Source of the DNA: Butyricicoccus pullicaecorum DSM 23266
Lineage (GTDB): Bacteria > Bacillota > Clostridia > Oscillospirales > Butyricicoccaceae
Length of the DNA stretch: 64,000 bases
Assembly (NCBI RefSeq): GCF_900167005.1
Contig: NZ_FUXW01000003.1
Coordinates: 129,380-193,379 of the forward strand
Direction: 5' to 3'
The position numbers and the translations under genes were made by a program. This document shows positions 43,437 to 51,970 of this stretch, piece after piece. The notes under the pieces were generated by a model. The model did not search any database. It had not been told where the DNA came from and saw nothing but the letters and a program-made list of their open reading frames with translations. Position 1 is the stretch's first letter; every line of letters begins with the position of its first letter.

Positions 43437-45356
43437 TCAGCGGCGCAGCGTCAGCAGCTGATCGCCTACCTGAACCGTACCAAAGTGACGATCAACCGAA
43501 GCAAAGTCCTCGCCGTTGGTGACGATGATTGCGGTGATGGTCTTGTATCCGGCAGCGCGGATGCCGTCCATGTCGAACGTCAGCAGGGTATCGCCTGCCT
43601 TGACGCGCTGGCCTTCGGTGACCGAACCAGTAAAGCACTTGCCGCCCAGTTCTACCGTGTCTACACCGACATGGATGAGCAGCTCTGCACCGTTATCGCA
43701 GGACAGGCCAACTGCGTGACCCATCTGCGCGCTGATGATTGCGTCGCAGGGTGCGACAACCTTGCCGACCGTGGGCTCGATAGCGATGCCGGGGCCGAGC
43801 ACTTCCTGTGCGAAGGTCTCGTCGCCGGTCTCGGTGAGCGATACGGCGTTACCGGTCAGCGGTGCAGTGATGGTCAAATCATTTGCAATTTCTGCTGCCT
43901 TGGGTACAGCTTCCACTGCCGGGGTGGATTCAGACGACTGCTGCGGTGCAGCCGGTGCGGTCTGGGGCTGAATCTGCTCAGGCTTGAGGCCGAACAGCCA
44001 GGACAGAACGAAGGCAACCGCTGCCGCAATCAGCATTGCGATGATGTACTGTACCGGACGGTGCAGGTGCAGCAGGATACCGAAAATACCGGTAACGCCG
44101 GTGCCGGTTGCGCCCAGACCAACGATCGAGGCGTACAGTGCACCGCATGCACCACCGATCGAACCGGCGATGAAGGGACGCAGGAAGCGCAGGTTGACAC
44201 CGAAGATTGCAGGCTCGGTGATGCCCATGAATGCGGACAGAGAAGCCGGCAGAGCCATAGACTTGAGCTTCTTGTCACGGGTGCGCAGCGCAACTGCCAG
44301 AGCAGCTGCACCCTGTGCAACGTTTGCTGCCGATGCCAGCGGCAGCCAGTAGGTCAGACCGTAGGTACCAAGCTGACCAAGGTCGATGATGGTGTACATG
44401 TGGTGGATACCCGAAACAACCGTTGTCGCATACAGGCCGCCCATGACAAACGAGCCGAGGCCGAACGGAATGGCGATCAGCCACTGGATACCATTGATGA
44501 TGTGGGTCTCGATGGTGGTAAAGACCGGGCCAATCGCTGCCAGAGTCAGATAACCGGTGACGAAAACCGAGACCAGAGGCGTGACGAACAGGTCGAACAT
44601 CGGGGGTACAACCTTGTGCAGACGCTTCTCGATGAAGCACATCAGCCATACCGCGATCATAACCGGGATAACGTGACCCTGATAGCCGACCAGCGGAATT
44701 TCATACAATCCACCGAATACCGGCTGCATGGTCTGAACGCCGTCTGTTGCGACCGTCCATGCGTTCTGCAGGTTGGGGTGAATCATAATCATACCGATAA
44801 CCGCACCGAGGTAGGGGTTACCGCCGAATACCTTGGCTGCCGAATATGCAATCAGGATGGGCAGGAAGGTGTACGCCGTGTTGGCAAACAGCGTTGCAAA
44901 CACATAGATTGAACTACCGGTATCAATGTGCGCAAAACCGTTGTTGTTCATAAAGTTCAGGGCATCCATGATACCCATGAGGAAGCCCGAGGCAACGATT
45001 GCCGGGATGATGGGAACGAAGATATCACCCAGGGTCTTGATGAACCGCTGGAACCAGTTGCCCTTCTGTGCTGCGGCAGCCTTAACATCTTCCTTGCTGC
45101 CTGCCGTGATGCCGCCCTCCTTGACGAAAGCGTCAAACACCTTGTTTACAATGCCTGTGCCGAAGATGATCTGTAACTGGCCCTGTGCCTCAAAGACGCC
45201 CTTGACGCCCTCACCGTTCTCCAAAGCCTGTTTGTTGACCTTCTTGTTGTCCGCAATGACCAACCGCAAACGGGTGGCACAGTGCGCCGCTGAGACTACG
45301 TTTTCTTTGCCGCCAATCGCCGCGAGTACGTCCTTGGCTGCCTTCTGGTAATCCAT
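43437..45356 (-). CDS. scrA: Sucrose-type PTS transporter, EIIBCA
   Basis: A 639-residue three-domain phosphotransferase permease. EIIB is at residues 1-90 with the phospho-Cys in SAAHCATRLRL (about Cys26). EIIC spans about 105-460 with around ten helices. EIIA of the glucose type lies at the C-terminus with the phospho-His in LIHVGVDTVEL (about His562). A proline/glutamine-rich linker (about 470-490) joins C and A. The B-C-A order fits the sucrose/beta-glucoside subfamily; the adjacent GH32 gene supports sucrose. AAAGGAG precedes the ATG. Confidence 0.92.
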   Translation of the reverse strand: MDYQKAAKDVLAAIGGKENVVSAAHCATRLRLVIADNKKVNKQALENGEGVKGVFEAQGQLQIIFGTGIVNKVFDAFVKEGGITAGSKEDVKAAAAQKGNWFQRFIKTLGDIFVPIIPAIVASGFLMGIMDALNFMNNNGFAHIDTGSSIYVFATLFANTAYTFLPILIAYSAAKVFGGNPYLGAVIGMIMIHPNLQNAWTVATDGVQTMQPVFGGLYEIPLVGYQGHVIPVMIAVWLMCFIEKRLHKVVPPMFDLFVTPLVSVFVTGYLTLAAIGPVFTTIETHIINGIQWLIAIPFGLGSFVMGGLYATTVVSGIHHMYTIIDLGQLGTYGLTYWLPLASAANVAQGAAALAVALRTRDKKLKSMALPASLSAFMGITEPAIFGVNLRFLRPFIAGSIGGACGALYASIVGLGATGTGVTGIFGILLHLHRPVQYIIAMLIAAAVAFVLSWLFGLKPEQIQPQTAPAAPQQSSESTPAVEAVPKAAEIANDLTITAPLTGNAVSLTETGDETFAQEVLGPGIAIEPTVGKVVAPCDAIISAQMGHAVGLSCDNGAELLIHVGVDTVELGGKCFTGSVTEGQRVKAGDTLLTFDMDGIRAAGYKTITAIIVTNGEDFASVDRHFGTVQVGDQLLTLRR

Positions 45357-45401
45357 CGTGACACTCCTTTCAAGTTTTCAAATTTCTTTCACCCTGTAAT
45401 A

Positions 45402-45415
45402 TGGAATCGATTCCA
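45402..45415. promoter_or_regulatory. LacI-type operator in the sucrose promoter
   Basis: TGGAATCGATTCCA is a perfect 14-bp palindrome with the central CG of LacI-family operators, located a few bases downstream of the expected transcription start. It is the likely target of the adjacent LacI-type repressor. Confidence 0.75.
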
Positions 45416-45429
45416 CATCCTATGCAATT

Positions 45430-45458
45430 ATAATAGCACTCCTCTTCCCTTCTGTAAA
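45430..45458 (-). promoter_or_regulatory. Promoter of the sucrose PTS operon
   Basis: TTTACA, 17 bases, TATTAT on the minus strand; an overlapping TATAAT begins three bases further downstream. Confidence 0.6.
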
Positions 45459-45565
45459 TGGGACATATCTTCCAAACTTTACCCGGTCACTTTGCGCACT
45501 TTGACGGCTTCACGGGCAAATCGCGCAATTTAGCACACACCTCTTTGTGAAAAATGCAAAAAAGA

Positions 45566-45597
45566 CGGCTGCATCCCATTTTACAGGAATGCAGCCG
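45566..45597 (-). terminator. Terminator after the LacI-family gene
   Basis: CGGCTGCAT/ATGCAGCCG stem with a 14-base loop, followed on the minus strand by TCTTTTTTG. Confidence 0.8.
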
Positions 45598-45614
45598 ATA
45601 TTTCTTTTGTTGTT

Positions 45615-46601
45615 TTAGTGACCGGTGCTCTCTCTGCGCACGATTTCGTATCCAAGCTTGATCTGCTGGTGCATATCCACGCCATCACGGATGATCTCCA
45701 ACAGGATTCTCGCCGCTTCTTCACCGCTCTTTTCATAAAAATAGTGTGCAGTTGTCAATTTTGGACGAACCAGTCCGGAAATTCGTGCATGACCGACACC
45801 TACGACCTTAACCTCGTCCGGCATCTTGATTCCCGCCTCATGCAGAGCTTCCATCGCACCAATCGCTATGGAATCGGTTGCGCAAAAAATACCGTCAAAT
45901 GCAGTCCCATTCTGCAGGAGATTCCGACACGCCTCGGTGCCGCTCTCAACCGAGAAGTCACAGGTCTGCATCAGTGCATCGTCCGCCGGTATCTCTGCCT
46001 CTGCAAGGGCTTCCAGAAAACCGTGCCGACGTGCCAAACCAGCCGCCTTATCGCGCGTTGTGACACCGAAATAGGCAATCTTGCGGCAGCCCGCTTCAAT
46101 GAGTTCGGTGGTCAGTGCGTGCGCTGCACCTTGATCGTCGTGATACACACAGGAAGCGTCCGACAGGCACTGTCCCTCAACCACGACAGGCACCTGACAT
46201 TCTCGAATGGCTTTGCGGTGTGCTGGTGTGAGCATGGTCGCAACCAGCAAAATACCGTCCACACGTCCTTTGCGGAATACTTCCAGATATTCCAGTTCCT
46301 TTTCTGCGTGGTTATCGGTGTTGGCCAGCAGAAGCTGGAACCGGCTGTCACCCAGCACACGCGAAATACCGCGCACGATGCGTCCGATCGACTCGGAGTT
46401 GATACGCGGCAGAATGACACCAATCAGACCGCTCTGTCCGGTACGCAGCATCTGTGCCTGTCTGGACGGCACATAACCGGTCTCCTCGATTACCCGACGA
46501 ATGGCTTCCCGCTTTTCCGCGCTCACATATCCGTCGTTGAGATAGCGCGACACAGCGGTCTTGGAAACGCCCGCGCGGGCAGCGATTTCCGCAATCGTCA
46601 T
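45615..46601 (-). CDS. scrR: LacI-family repressor of the sucrose operon
   Basis: A 328-residue LacI/GalR regulator. The HTH TIAEIAARAGVSKTAVSRYLN is at the N-terminus, a hinge region contacts DNA (YVPSRQAQMLRTGQSGL), and a periplasmic-binding-like sugar domain follows (LIGVILPRINSESIGRIVRG). It most likely senses fructose or sucrose 6-phosphate. ATG at 46601 has AAAGGAGG; an in-frame start at 46628 places the ribosome site inside the gene. It has its own promoter and lies just upstream of the operator. Confidence 0.9.
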   Translation of the reverse strand: MTIAEIAARAGVSKTAVSRYLNDGYVSAEKREAIRRVIEETGYVPSRQAQMLRTGQSGLIGVILPRINSESIGRIVRGISRVLGDSRFQLLLANTDNHAEKELEYLEVFRKGRVDGILLVATMLTPAHRKAIRECQVPVVVEGQCLSDASCVYHDDQGAAHALTTELIEAGCRKIAYFGVTTRDKAAGLARRHGFLEALAEAEIPADDALMQTCDFSVESGTEACRNLLQNGTAFDGIFCATDSIAIGAMEALHEAGIKMPDEVKVVGVGHARISGLVRPKLTTAHYFYEKSGEEAARILLEIIRDGVDMHQQIKLGYEIVRRESTGH

Positions 46602-46653
46602 GCTTTCCCCTCCTTTTTTCCTCTCCATTCTCTCTTACTTCGACATTATTTTT

Positions 46654-46682
46654 ATTTTAACATGCCCAGCCGCCGCCGTCAA
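46654..46682 (-). promoter_or_regulatory. Promoter of the LacI-family gene
   Basis: TTGACG, 17 bases, TAAAAT on the minus strand. Confidence 0.65.
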
Positions 46683-46719
46683 ACCAGCCCTTCCCCACCA
46701 GAACTTTTCCCGCTTTCCA

Positions 46720-46748
46720 TTGCTTTTATCGCGCTGTCCTGTTAAAAT
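46720..46748 (+). promoter_or_regulatory. Promoter of the DUF1015 gene
   Basis: TTGCTT, 17 bases, TAAAAT preceded by TGT. The gene starts about 80 bases downstream. Confidence 0.6.
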
Positions 46749-46827
46749 GGAGGTAACAATTTCCGGTTTTCTTTCGAGGAGACCGGGCGGCGTGCGCCGC
46801 CAATTCCCATACTGGAGGTTTTTTCTT

Positions 46828-48135
46828 ATGTATACACCCATCCGGCTGCCAAAATTGCTGATGCCGCGCGAAGGAATCGACCTGTCCAAGTGGGCGGTTA
46901 TCGCGTGTGACCAATACACATCCCAGCCCGATTACTGGAACAATGCCGACACCATCGTCGGTGATGCGCCCTCCACCCTGCGCCTGACGCTGCCCGAAGT
47001 CTATCTCGAACAGCCCGACGTCAAGGAGCGCACGGCAAAGATTCAGGATGCCATGCAGCGCTATCAGCAGGACGGCACGCTGACCGAGTACGAACCGGGC
47101 ATGATGCTGGTCGAGCGCACCACCAAGTCGGGCACGCGCCGCGGCGTTGTCCTGTCCTTCGATCTGGAGGCGTACGACTATCAGGCTGGTTCCCAGTCGC
47201 TCATCCGTCCGACCGAAAAGACCGTCGTCGAGCGCATTCCGCCCCGTCTGGCTGTCCGTGAGGGTGCATCGCTCGAGCTGCCGCACATCATGCTGCTGAT
47301 CGATGATCCCGACCGCAAGGTCATTGAGCCGCTGTTTGCCGACAAGGACGCATTCCGCAAGGCATACGACACCGACCTTATGCTGGACGGCGGCCACCTG
47401 TCCGGTTGGTTCGTGCCCGAAGGCAAGGAGACTGCTGCACTGATCGAGCGTCTGAACGGCCTTGCCGATTCCGAAACCTTCAACAAGAAGTATGGCCTGA
47501 CCGGCGAGCACGCCGTTCTTCCCTACGCGGTCGGCGACGGCAACCACTCGATGGCAACCGCAAAGGCAAACTGGGAGCGCATCAAGCAGGATCTGTCCGA
47601 GGAAGAGCGTCAGGATCATCCCGCACGCTTTGTACTGGCTGAGGTCGTCAACATCCACGACGACAGCCTGGAAATCGAGGGTATCCATCGTGTCCTGTTC
47701 CACATCCACCCGCGTGAGGTCTTCCAGGCTGCAGACGAGTTCTTCCGTCTGCACGGCGGCATGGCTTACTGCGGCGATCCCAAGAGCGCACCGAGCACGA
47801 ACGTCCAGTCCTTCCCGTGCATGTTCCACGGTGAGCAGGTCACCCTGTGCATCGTCGACTCGCCCTGGGCTCTGCCGGTTGCAACCCTGCAAAACTTCCT
47901 GGATGATTTCCTGGAGAAGAACCCCAAGTCGCATATCGATTACATTCACGGCGCAGACGTTGTCCGTGAACTGTCTCAGGATGCGCGCAATATGGGCTTC
48001 CTGCTGCCTGACCCGGCGAAGGAAGACCTGTTCCGTGGCGTCATTCTGGATGGCGTCCTGCCGCGTAAGACCTTCTCCATGGGCGAAGCACAGGAGAAGC
48101 GTTATTACATGGAAGCACGCAAGATTGTAAAGTAA
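46828..48135 (+). CDS. DUF1015 family protein
   Basis: A 435-residue protein of the DUF1015 family, common in anaerobes and archaea and of unknown biochemical role. Landmarks are the N-terminal VIACDQYTSQPDYW, the region YEPGMMLVERT, and the highly conserved VGDGNHSMATAKANWE. The last looks like a catalytic or nucleotide-handling motif (Asp-Gly-Asn-His). ATG at 46828 follows TGGAGG; the frame is open further upstream without a ribosome site. It is a single gene; multi-hairpin element E2 begins at its stop. Confidence 0.85.
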   Translation: MYTPIRLPKLLMPREGIDLSKWAVIACDQYTSQPDYWNNADTIVGDAPSTLRLTLPEVYLEQPDVKERTAKIQDAMQRYQQDGTLTEYEPGMMLVERTTKSGTRRGVVLSFDLEAYDYQAGSQSLIRPTEKTVVERIPPRLAVREGASLELPHIMLLIDDPDRKVIEPLFADKDAFRKAYDTDLMLDGGHLSGWFVPEGKETAALIERLNGLADSETFNKKYGLTGEHAVLPYAVGDGNHSMATAKANWERIKQDLSEEERQDHPARFVLAEVVNIHDDSLEIEGIHRVLFHIHPREVFQAADEFFRLHGGMAYCGDPKSAPSTNVQSFPCMFHGEQVTLCIVDSPWALPVATLQNFLDDFLEKNPKSHIDYIHGADVVRELSQDARNMGFLLPDPAKEDLFRGVILDGVLPRKTFSMGEAQEKRYYMEARKIVK

Positions 48136-48303
48136 ACCACCGCACCCCTAATTGAAGTTTCGATCAAACCTTTTCAAAGGTTTGCGGAGTCTTGAGGCAG
48201 AGCCTCAAGTCGCCCGTCGCAACGGGCGAAACTCCCCTCTTGATTTTCGCAAAGCGAAAATCAACAAAAAGAGAAAATAAAAGCGCGTCCCATAGGACGC
48301 GCA
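48136..48303 (+). repeat. Multi-hairpin intergenic element, copy E2
   Basis: It begins at the TAA of the DUF1015 gene with ACCACCGCACCCC. Five hairpins follow: CAAACCTTT/AAAGGTTTG (48165-48184), CTTGAGGC/GCCTCAAG (48191-48209), CGCCCGT-CGCA-ACGGGCG (48211-48228), TTGATTTTCGC/GCGAAAATCAA, and GCGCGTCC/GGACGCGC. It is the same-order partner of E1. Confidence 0.8.
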
Positions 48304-48310
48304 ATCTCTG

Positions 48311-48338
48311 GAAAGACCGTCCTTTCGGACGGTCTTTC
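48311..48338. terminator. Terminator shared by elements E2 and E4
   Basis: Stem GAAAGACCGTCC/GGACGGTCTTTC with a TTTC loop, lying between the two convergent elements and usable by both flanking genes. Confidence 0.8.
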
Positions 48339-48351
48339 CCTTTTGTTTGTT

Positions 48352-48497
48352 TAAATTGATTCCCGGGCCGAACACCGGGAATCAAGAGGGGATTCCGGAC
48401 TCTGCGGAGTCCGGCCAGCCTGCGCGGCTGGATCGCGCCGGGCCTCAGGCCCGGACCCATTTTCGCCGCGGGCGGGATGAGACGACCGCAAGACGAT
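48352..48497 (-). repeat. Multi-hairpin intergenic element, copy E4
   Basis: Read on the minus strand from the PIG-L gene stop: CCGGGCC/GGCCCGG, CCAGCC/GGCTGG, CCGGACT-CCGC-AGTCCGG and TTGATTCCCGG/CCGGGAATCAA, with the linker AATCCCCTCTTGA. The first two hairpins match E3; the last two correspond in position to those of E1-E3. The 362-base gap 48136-48497 is thus filled by E2, a terminator and E4. Confidence 0.75.
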
Positions 48498-49268
48498 TCA
48501 TTTCTTTTCCCGATAAAAAATCTGTTCCTTCTTGATAAACGCAGTCATGTACTCCGCATCTCTCCACTGCGACTGGAACGATTCCAAGGTTTCCAGAAAA
48601 TCCTTCTGATCTTCTACCGGAACACTCACACGACTCTCCCACTGGCTTTCATCCAGATTCAGCGGTTTTTCAAACACATCGCCGGTACGATTGGGCCAGC
48701 GCTCGTCATCGCCGCCATGTACATGATAGCGGTAAATGGTCGGCGTATAGTCTGCCATCTGATCGATCGCCGCACAGACAAACAGCGGTGCCGCTGCATG
48801 ATCACCATGTACGTCATCCTCATTCGTCACATAGATCGTACCCGGTCGGATATCCTCAAGCACACCACGCACATCGGCAAGAACTGCCAGACGGGTATAC
48901 GCCGCATGTGCACCCCAATGCGCAAGGTGATATTCCTTTCCGCCGTCCGGGTGATAGGTATGTGCGCCGACATGCGACGGAACCAGCGTCTGATCGCCTT
49001 CATGCCACAGTCTCCACAAAAAACTAACCTCACGCGGCATACCGGTATCTGCATAGCCCAGTGCGATCATGTGGTCTTCGGGTACACCCAGATGGGTCAA
49101 TGCCTTGCGACTCTCATGCCAGCGCGTTTTTGCCACTTCCGCACCCTCATAGTCACCATTGGTCAGAAAAACGACATACGTATGCTCGGGCTGCTGGCGA
49201 ATGATCTCATACGCACCCAAAATCTCATCGTCCTGATGCGGTGCAAAAATTACAATATCCTGCTGCAT
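48498..49268 (-). CDS. PIG-L family deacetylase
   Basis: A 256-residue zinc-dependent N-acetylglucosaminyl deacetylase-fold protein. The metal motif is APHQDDE near residue 11 (variant of AHPDDE), with the later His pair in DVHGDHAAAPLF. Such enzymes deacetylate GlcNAc-containing lipids, thiol precursors or antibiotics; the substrate here is unknown. ATG at 49268 is nine bases after GAGGTG; the upstream GTG is within that ribosome site. It is a single gene followed by multi-hairpin element E4. Confidence 0.85.
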   Translation of the reverse strand: MQQDIVIFAPHQDDEILGAYEIIRQQPEHTYVVFLTNGDYEGAEVAKTRWHESRKALTHLGVPEDHMIALGYADTGMPREVSFLWRLWHEGDQTLVPSHVGAHTYHPDGGKEYHLAHWGAHAAYTRLAVLADVRGVLEDIRPGTIYVTNEDDVHGDHAAAPLFVCAAIDQMADYTPTIYRYHVHGGDDERWPNRTGDVFEKPLNLDESQWESRVSVPVEDQKDFLETLESFQSQWRDAEYMTAFIKKEQIFYREKK

Positions 49269-49376
49269 ATTTTGCAACACCTCTCTTGCCTTATTGTACC
49301 GCCATTATACCCGCGCCGGGTGCATGTGCGCAAGTCAATTTTTGTTTCCTGCAATCCACTTAAGCAAGGAAAAGAA

Positions 49377-49405
49377 AAAGACCGCTGAACGAATCAGCGG
49401 TCTTT
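49377..49405 (-). terminator. Terminator after tRNA-Gln copy 2
   Basis: AAAGACCGCTGA/TCAGCGGTCTTT stem, five-base loop, T-rich tail on the minus strand. Confidence 0.82.
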
Positions 49406-49409
49406 TCAG

Positions 49410-49483
49410 TGGCAGCCGGACAAGGATTCGAACCCAGACAAACAGAGTCAGAGTCTGTCGTGCTACCATTACACAATCCGGCT
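49410..49483 (-). tRNA. tRNA-Gln (anticodon CUG), copy 2
   Basis: Identical over all 74 bases, including CCA, to the copy at 13811-13884. Anticodon CTG in loop CTCTGAC. It has its own promoter and a differently sequenced terminator, so the duplication covers only the tRNA itself. Confidence 0.95.
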
Positions 49484-49515
49484 ATCAAGCGCCGCTCTCT
49501 CAAGCGGCGTATTTT

Positions 49516-49544
49516 ATTATAAATGCACTCGTTCAAAAAGTCAA
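49516..49544 (-). promoter_or_regulatory. Promoter of tRNA-Gln copy 2
   Basis: TTGACT, 17 bases, TATAAT on the minus strand. A small GCCGCT/AGCGGC hairpin (about 49490-49509) lies in the 5' leader. Confidence 0.75.
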
Positions 49545-49563
49545 GCCTTTTTTGAAAAAATTT

Positions 49564-50001
49564 TTAAGACTCTTCTTCCTGCGAATCGTACTGTCCAAGC
49601 ACACTGTCCATAAGCTGTACCAGTTCCAGAACACTGCGGAACGGCGTGACCGTACGGTCATCCATCCACTGAATGTTGCCCTGCCAGCTGGCATTCTGTC
49701 GGAACAGAACACTCAGACGGAAGCTTGCAATCGGCTTGTCTGCGTTCACGCTCTTGTGCGCAGTCGTCACTCGATGCGCGGTTCCCGCCTTAAAGCTGCG
49801 CATGCTGGTCGCACGCGGCGGAAATACCATGGAGTCGAGCAGCTCTTCCACCAGAAAAATCATCTGGGTCAGGTTGGAAAAATAGCGTCTGCCCTTAAAA
49901 AATGCGTTTTCCAGATAGCCTTCCAAGTTCTTGCCCTCATAGGACAGGATATGGATGATGCTGGTTTTCATCTCATAAGGCACAAATTGTTCGGTCGTCA
50001 T
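49564..50001 (-). CDS. Hypothetical protein downstream of pilT
   Basis: A 145-residue soluble protein. It opens MTTEQFVPYEMKTSIIHILSYE and has FKGRRYFSNLTQMIFLVEELLDSM as its most distinctive stretch, then a beta-rich half (RFLQNASWQG-like: LSVLFRQNASWQGNIQWM). No domain was recognised. It begins 49 bases after the pilT stop with GGAGAGAAG upstream, so it is probably the last gene of the pilus-like operon. The relation to pili is inferred only from position. Confidence 0.65.
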   Translation of the reverse strand: MTTEQFVPYEMKTSIIHILSYEGKNLEGYLENAFFKGRRYFSNLTQMIFLVEELLDSMVFPPRATSMRSFKAGTAHRVTTAHKSVNADKPIASFRLSVLFRQNASWQGNIQWMDDRTVTPFRSVLELVQLMDSVLGQYDSQEEES

Positions 50002-50050
50002 ATCTGTTCTTCTCTCCTGTCTATCTGCTGGGTTGTGCGCGCTCTATTAT

Positions 50051-51112
50051 TTACCGTCCCATACGCCGTGCGAGCTGCTCGGGTATCATTGCGCAGCGCA
50101 GAGCGGTTTCCGCCGTAATGCGTCCGGCCTTGTACAGCCGCAAAATGGACTCGTCCATAGAAATCATGCCCTCAGCCGCCGAGGTCTGAATGACCTGATC
50201 GATCTGGTGGATACGGCTGTCGCGAATCATGCTGCGAATCGCGTTATTGAGATGCATAATCTCAAACGCCGGTGCCTGACCACCGCCAATCGTGGGCAGA
50301 AGCTGCTGCGAGATAACCGTGCGCAGCACCATTGCCAGCTGTACGCGGATCTGCTGCTGCTGGTTGGGCGGGAATACGTCGATGATACGATCCATCGTAT
50401 TGACCGCACCTACGGTATGTAAGGTGGAAATGACCAAATGACCAGTCTCAGCCGCCGTCATGGCAATGCGGATGGTGTCCAGGTCTCGCATCTCACCGAG
50501 CATAATGACATCCGGTGCCTGGCGCAGACTGGCACGCAGAGCGGTCACATAGCTGTCGGTATCGGTCGCAAGCTCGCGCTGGCTGACGATACTCTTGACG
50601 TCACGATGCAGATACTCAATCGGATCTTCAATCGTAATGATATGTGCGCTGCGCGTGCGGTTGATGGCATCGGTGATACAAGCCATCGTCGTCGACTTAC
50701 CGCCGCCCGCCGGACCAGTAACCAGTACCAGACCGCGCGTCATCGTGGCGATCTTCATGACCTCGTCGGGAATTTCCATCTGTTCCCGGTCGGGCACTGA
50801 AAAGCTGACCGTTCGAATGACTGCCGCGAGCGAACCGCGCTGACGATACGCGCTGACGCGGAATCTTGCCAGATTCTTGACCGAAACCGAAAAATCATCG
50901 TCACCCGTCTGCAAGAAGTGTTCCATCGACCGTCCTGCCAGCGTATACAACGCCGAAACCAGCTCATTTGCACGCTCCGGCATGACCTTTTCCTCATTTT
51001 CCGGTACAATCTCACCGTTGATCTTGAACGACACCGGCATACCGGAAACGATAAACACATCGGACGCTTTTTTATCCATCGCGCGTCCGAGATATTCCAA
51101 GATCAGTTCCAT
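50051..51112 (-). CDS. pilT: PilT-type twitching/retraction ATPase
   Basis: A 353-residue hexameric secretion ATPase. It has Walker A GPAGGGKST at 133-141, the Asp box TIEDPIEYLH, Walker B DVIMLGEMRD and the His box HLVISTLHT. The motif AIRSMIRD corresponds to AIRNLIRE, a hallmark of PilT retraction motors rather than PilB assembly ATPases. The N-terminal PAS-like domain begins LEYLGRAMDKKASDVFIVSG. ATG at 51112 has AAGGAGGAG; the longer frame lacks a site. It follows pilus-like genes; no pilB lies in the window. Confidence 0.9.
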   Translation of the reverse strand: MELILEYLGRAMDKKASDVFIVSGMPVSFKINGEIVPENEEKVMPERANELVSALYTLAGRSMEHFLQTGDDDFSVSVKNLARFRVSAYRQRGSLAAVIRTVSFSVPDREQMEIPDEVMKIATMTRGLVLVTGPAGGGKSTTMACITDAINRTRSAHIITIEDPIEYLHRDVKSIVSQRELATDTDSYVTALRASLRQAPDVIMLGEMRDLDTIRIAMTAAETGHLVISTLHTVGAVNTMDRIIDVFPPNQQQQIRVQLAMVLRTVISQQLLPTIGGGQAPAFEIMHLNNAIRSMIRDSRIHQIDQVIQTSAAEGMISMDESILRLYKAGRITAETALRCAMIPEQLARRMGR

Positions 51113-51131
51113 AAACAGTCTCCTCCTTACA

Positions 51132-51551
51132 CTACGCTGCGCCGCCGTCCCAGACGGCAATCGACTGATCGGCCTGCCAGTCTCCGCTGTATGTCAGCTC
51201 CCATTTAAGAATATCATAGCTTTGATTTTGAAGCAAGAGGATGACCGAAAGGGTCTGATTTTCGCCCGCTGGGACGAAAAAAATTGCCTGCTGACCTTCT
51301 GCGTCGTTCGTATATGCAATCGCAATTCCATCGATTTCCTGCGCTCTGCTTCCCTGTCCGAGCTGCGCGGCAATCGCAGTTGCCTGCGCATCGGCTGCAT
51401 AGTAATCGGCTGTGTGCTGCGCAGTCGCCTGTGCCAATTTGGACTCACCCACCGCAGTCGACAGCGTGAGCACCGAAAAGACCGTCAAACACAATACCGC
51501 AAAGATCATCACCAGCGACACTGCGCCGCTGACCGTTCCGCCCCGCCTCAT
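51132..51551 (-). CDS. Pilus-operon membrane-anchored protein, hypothetical
   Basis: A 139-residue protein with an N-terminal membrane helix (about 8-30, SGAVSLVMIFAVLCLTVFSVL) after MRRGGT, then an exterior helix-plus-strand region with tyrosines (HTADYYAADAQATAIAAQL). It looks like a minor-pilin or PilX-like protein that lacks the glycine-phenylalanine cleavage site. Its ATG overlaps the pseudopilin stop (ATGA) and pilT begins 19 bases after it. No family was recognised. Confidence 0.65.
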   Translation of the reverse strand: MRRGGTVSGAVSLVMIFAVLCLTVFSVLTLSTAVGESKLAQATAQHTADYYAADAQATAIAAQLGQGSRAQEIDGIAIAYTNDAEGQQAIFFVPAGENQTLSVILLLQNQSYDILKWELTYSGDWQADQSIAVWDGGAA

Positions 51552-51970
51552 GGCTGCACCTCCGCTGCCAGCTGCAACGCAAACAAGGTCTCATCGCTGC
51601 CCGTTTGCTGCACGGACAAATCGGCTTTGCGGTAACCGTCAGCTGGCTGCGGCGTAATGGTCATCTGGTATTGTCCTTCCGCCTGTACCGGCTGCCAATC
51701 GCTGTCAAACCAGAGCACCAGCGCACCATCTTCCGTGCAGGTGCCATCCAAGTCCTGTGCCAATTGCTCCAAATCTCCCTGTACCGTCTTGTATCGCTCG
51801 GCTGTGTTCTGCGACACGGTCACGGCCTGTCCCAGCGCCGCGCTGTCACGCGATACGCGGTCTGCCTGCACGAACAATCCCACACAGATTGCCGCACACA
51901 GCGCGAAAACACCGACGGCAATCACAAGCTCAATCACCAAAAGCCCCGATCTACTGCTGCGCACGGTCAT
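51548..51970 (-). CDS. Type IV pseudopilin-like protein
   Basis: A 140-residue protein whose leader MTVRSSRSG is followed by LLVIELVIAVGVFALCAAI. A Gly before the cleavage point, Glu at mature position 5 and a hydrophobic helix together give a class III prepilin signature, so a prepilin peptidase (not in this window) should process it. The rest is a globular pilin-like head. ATG at 51970 is preferred to GTG at 51979. It overlaps the end of the DUF4860 gene by 20 bases. Confidence 0.75.
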   Translation of the reverse strand: MTVRSSRSGLLVIELVIAVGVFALCAAICVGLFVQADRVSRDSAALGQAVTVSQNTAERYKTVQGDLEQLAQDLDGTCTEDGALVLWFDSDWQPVQAEGQYQMTITPQPADGYRKADLSVQQTGSDETLFALQLAAEVQP

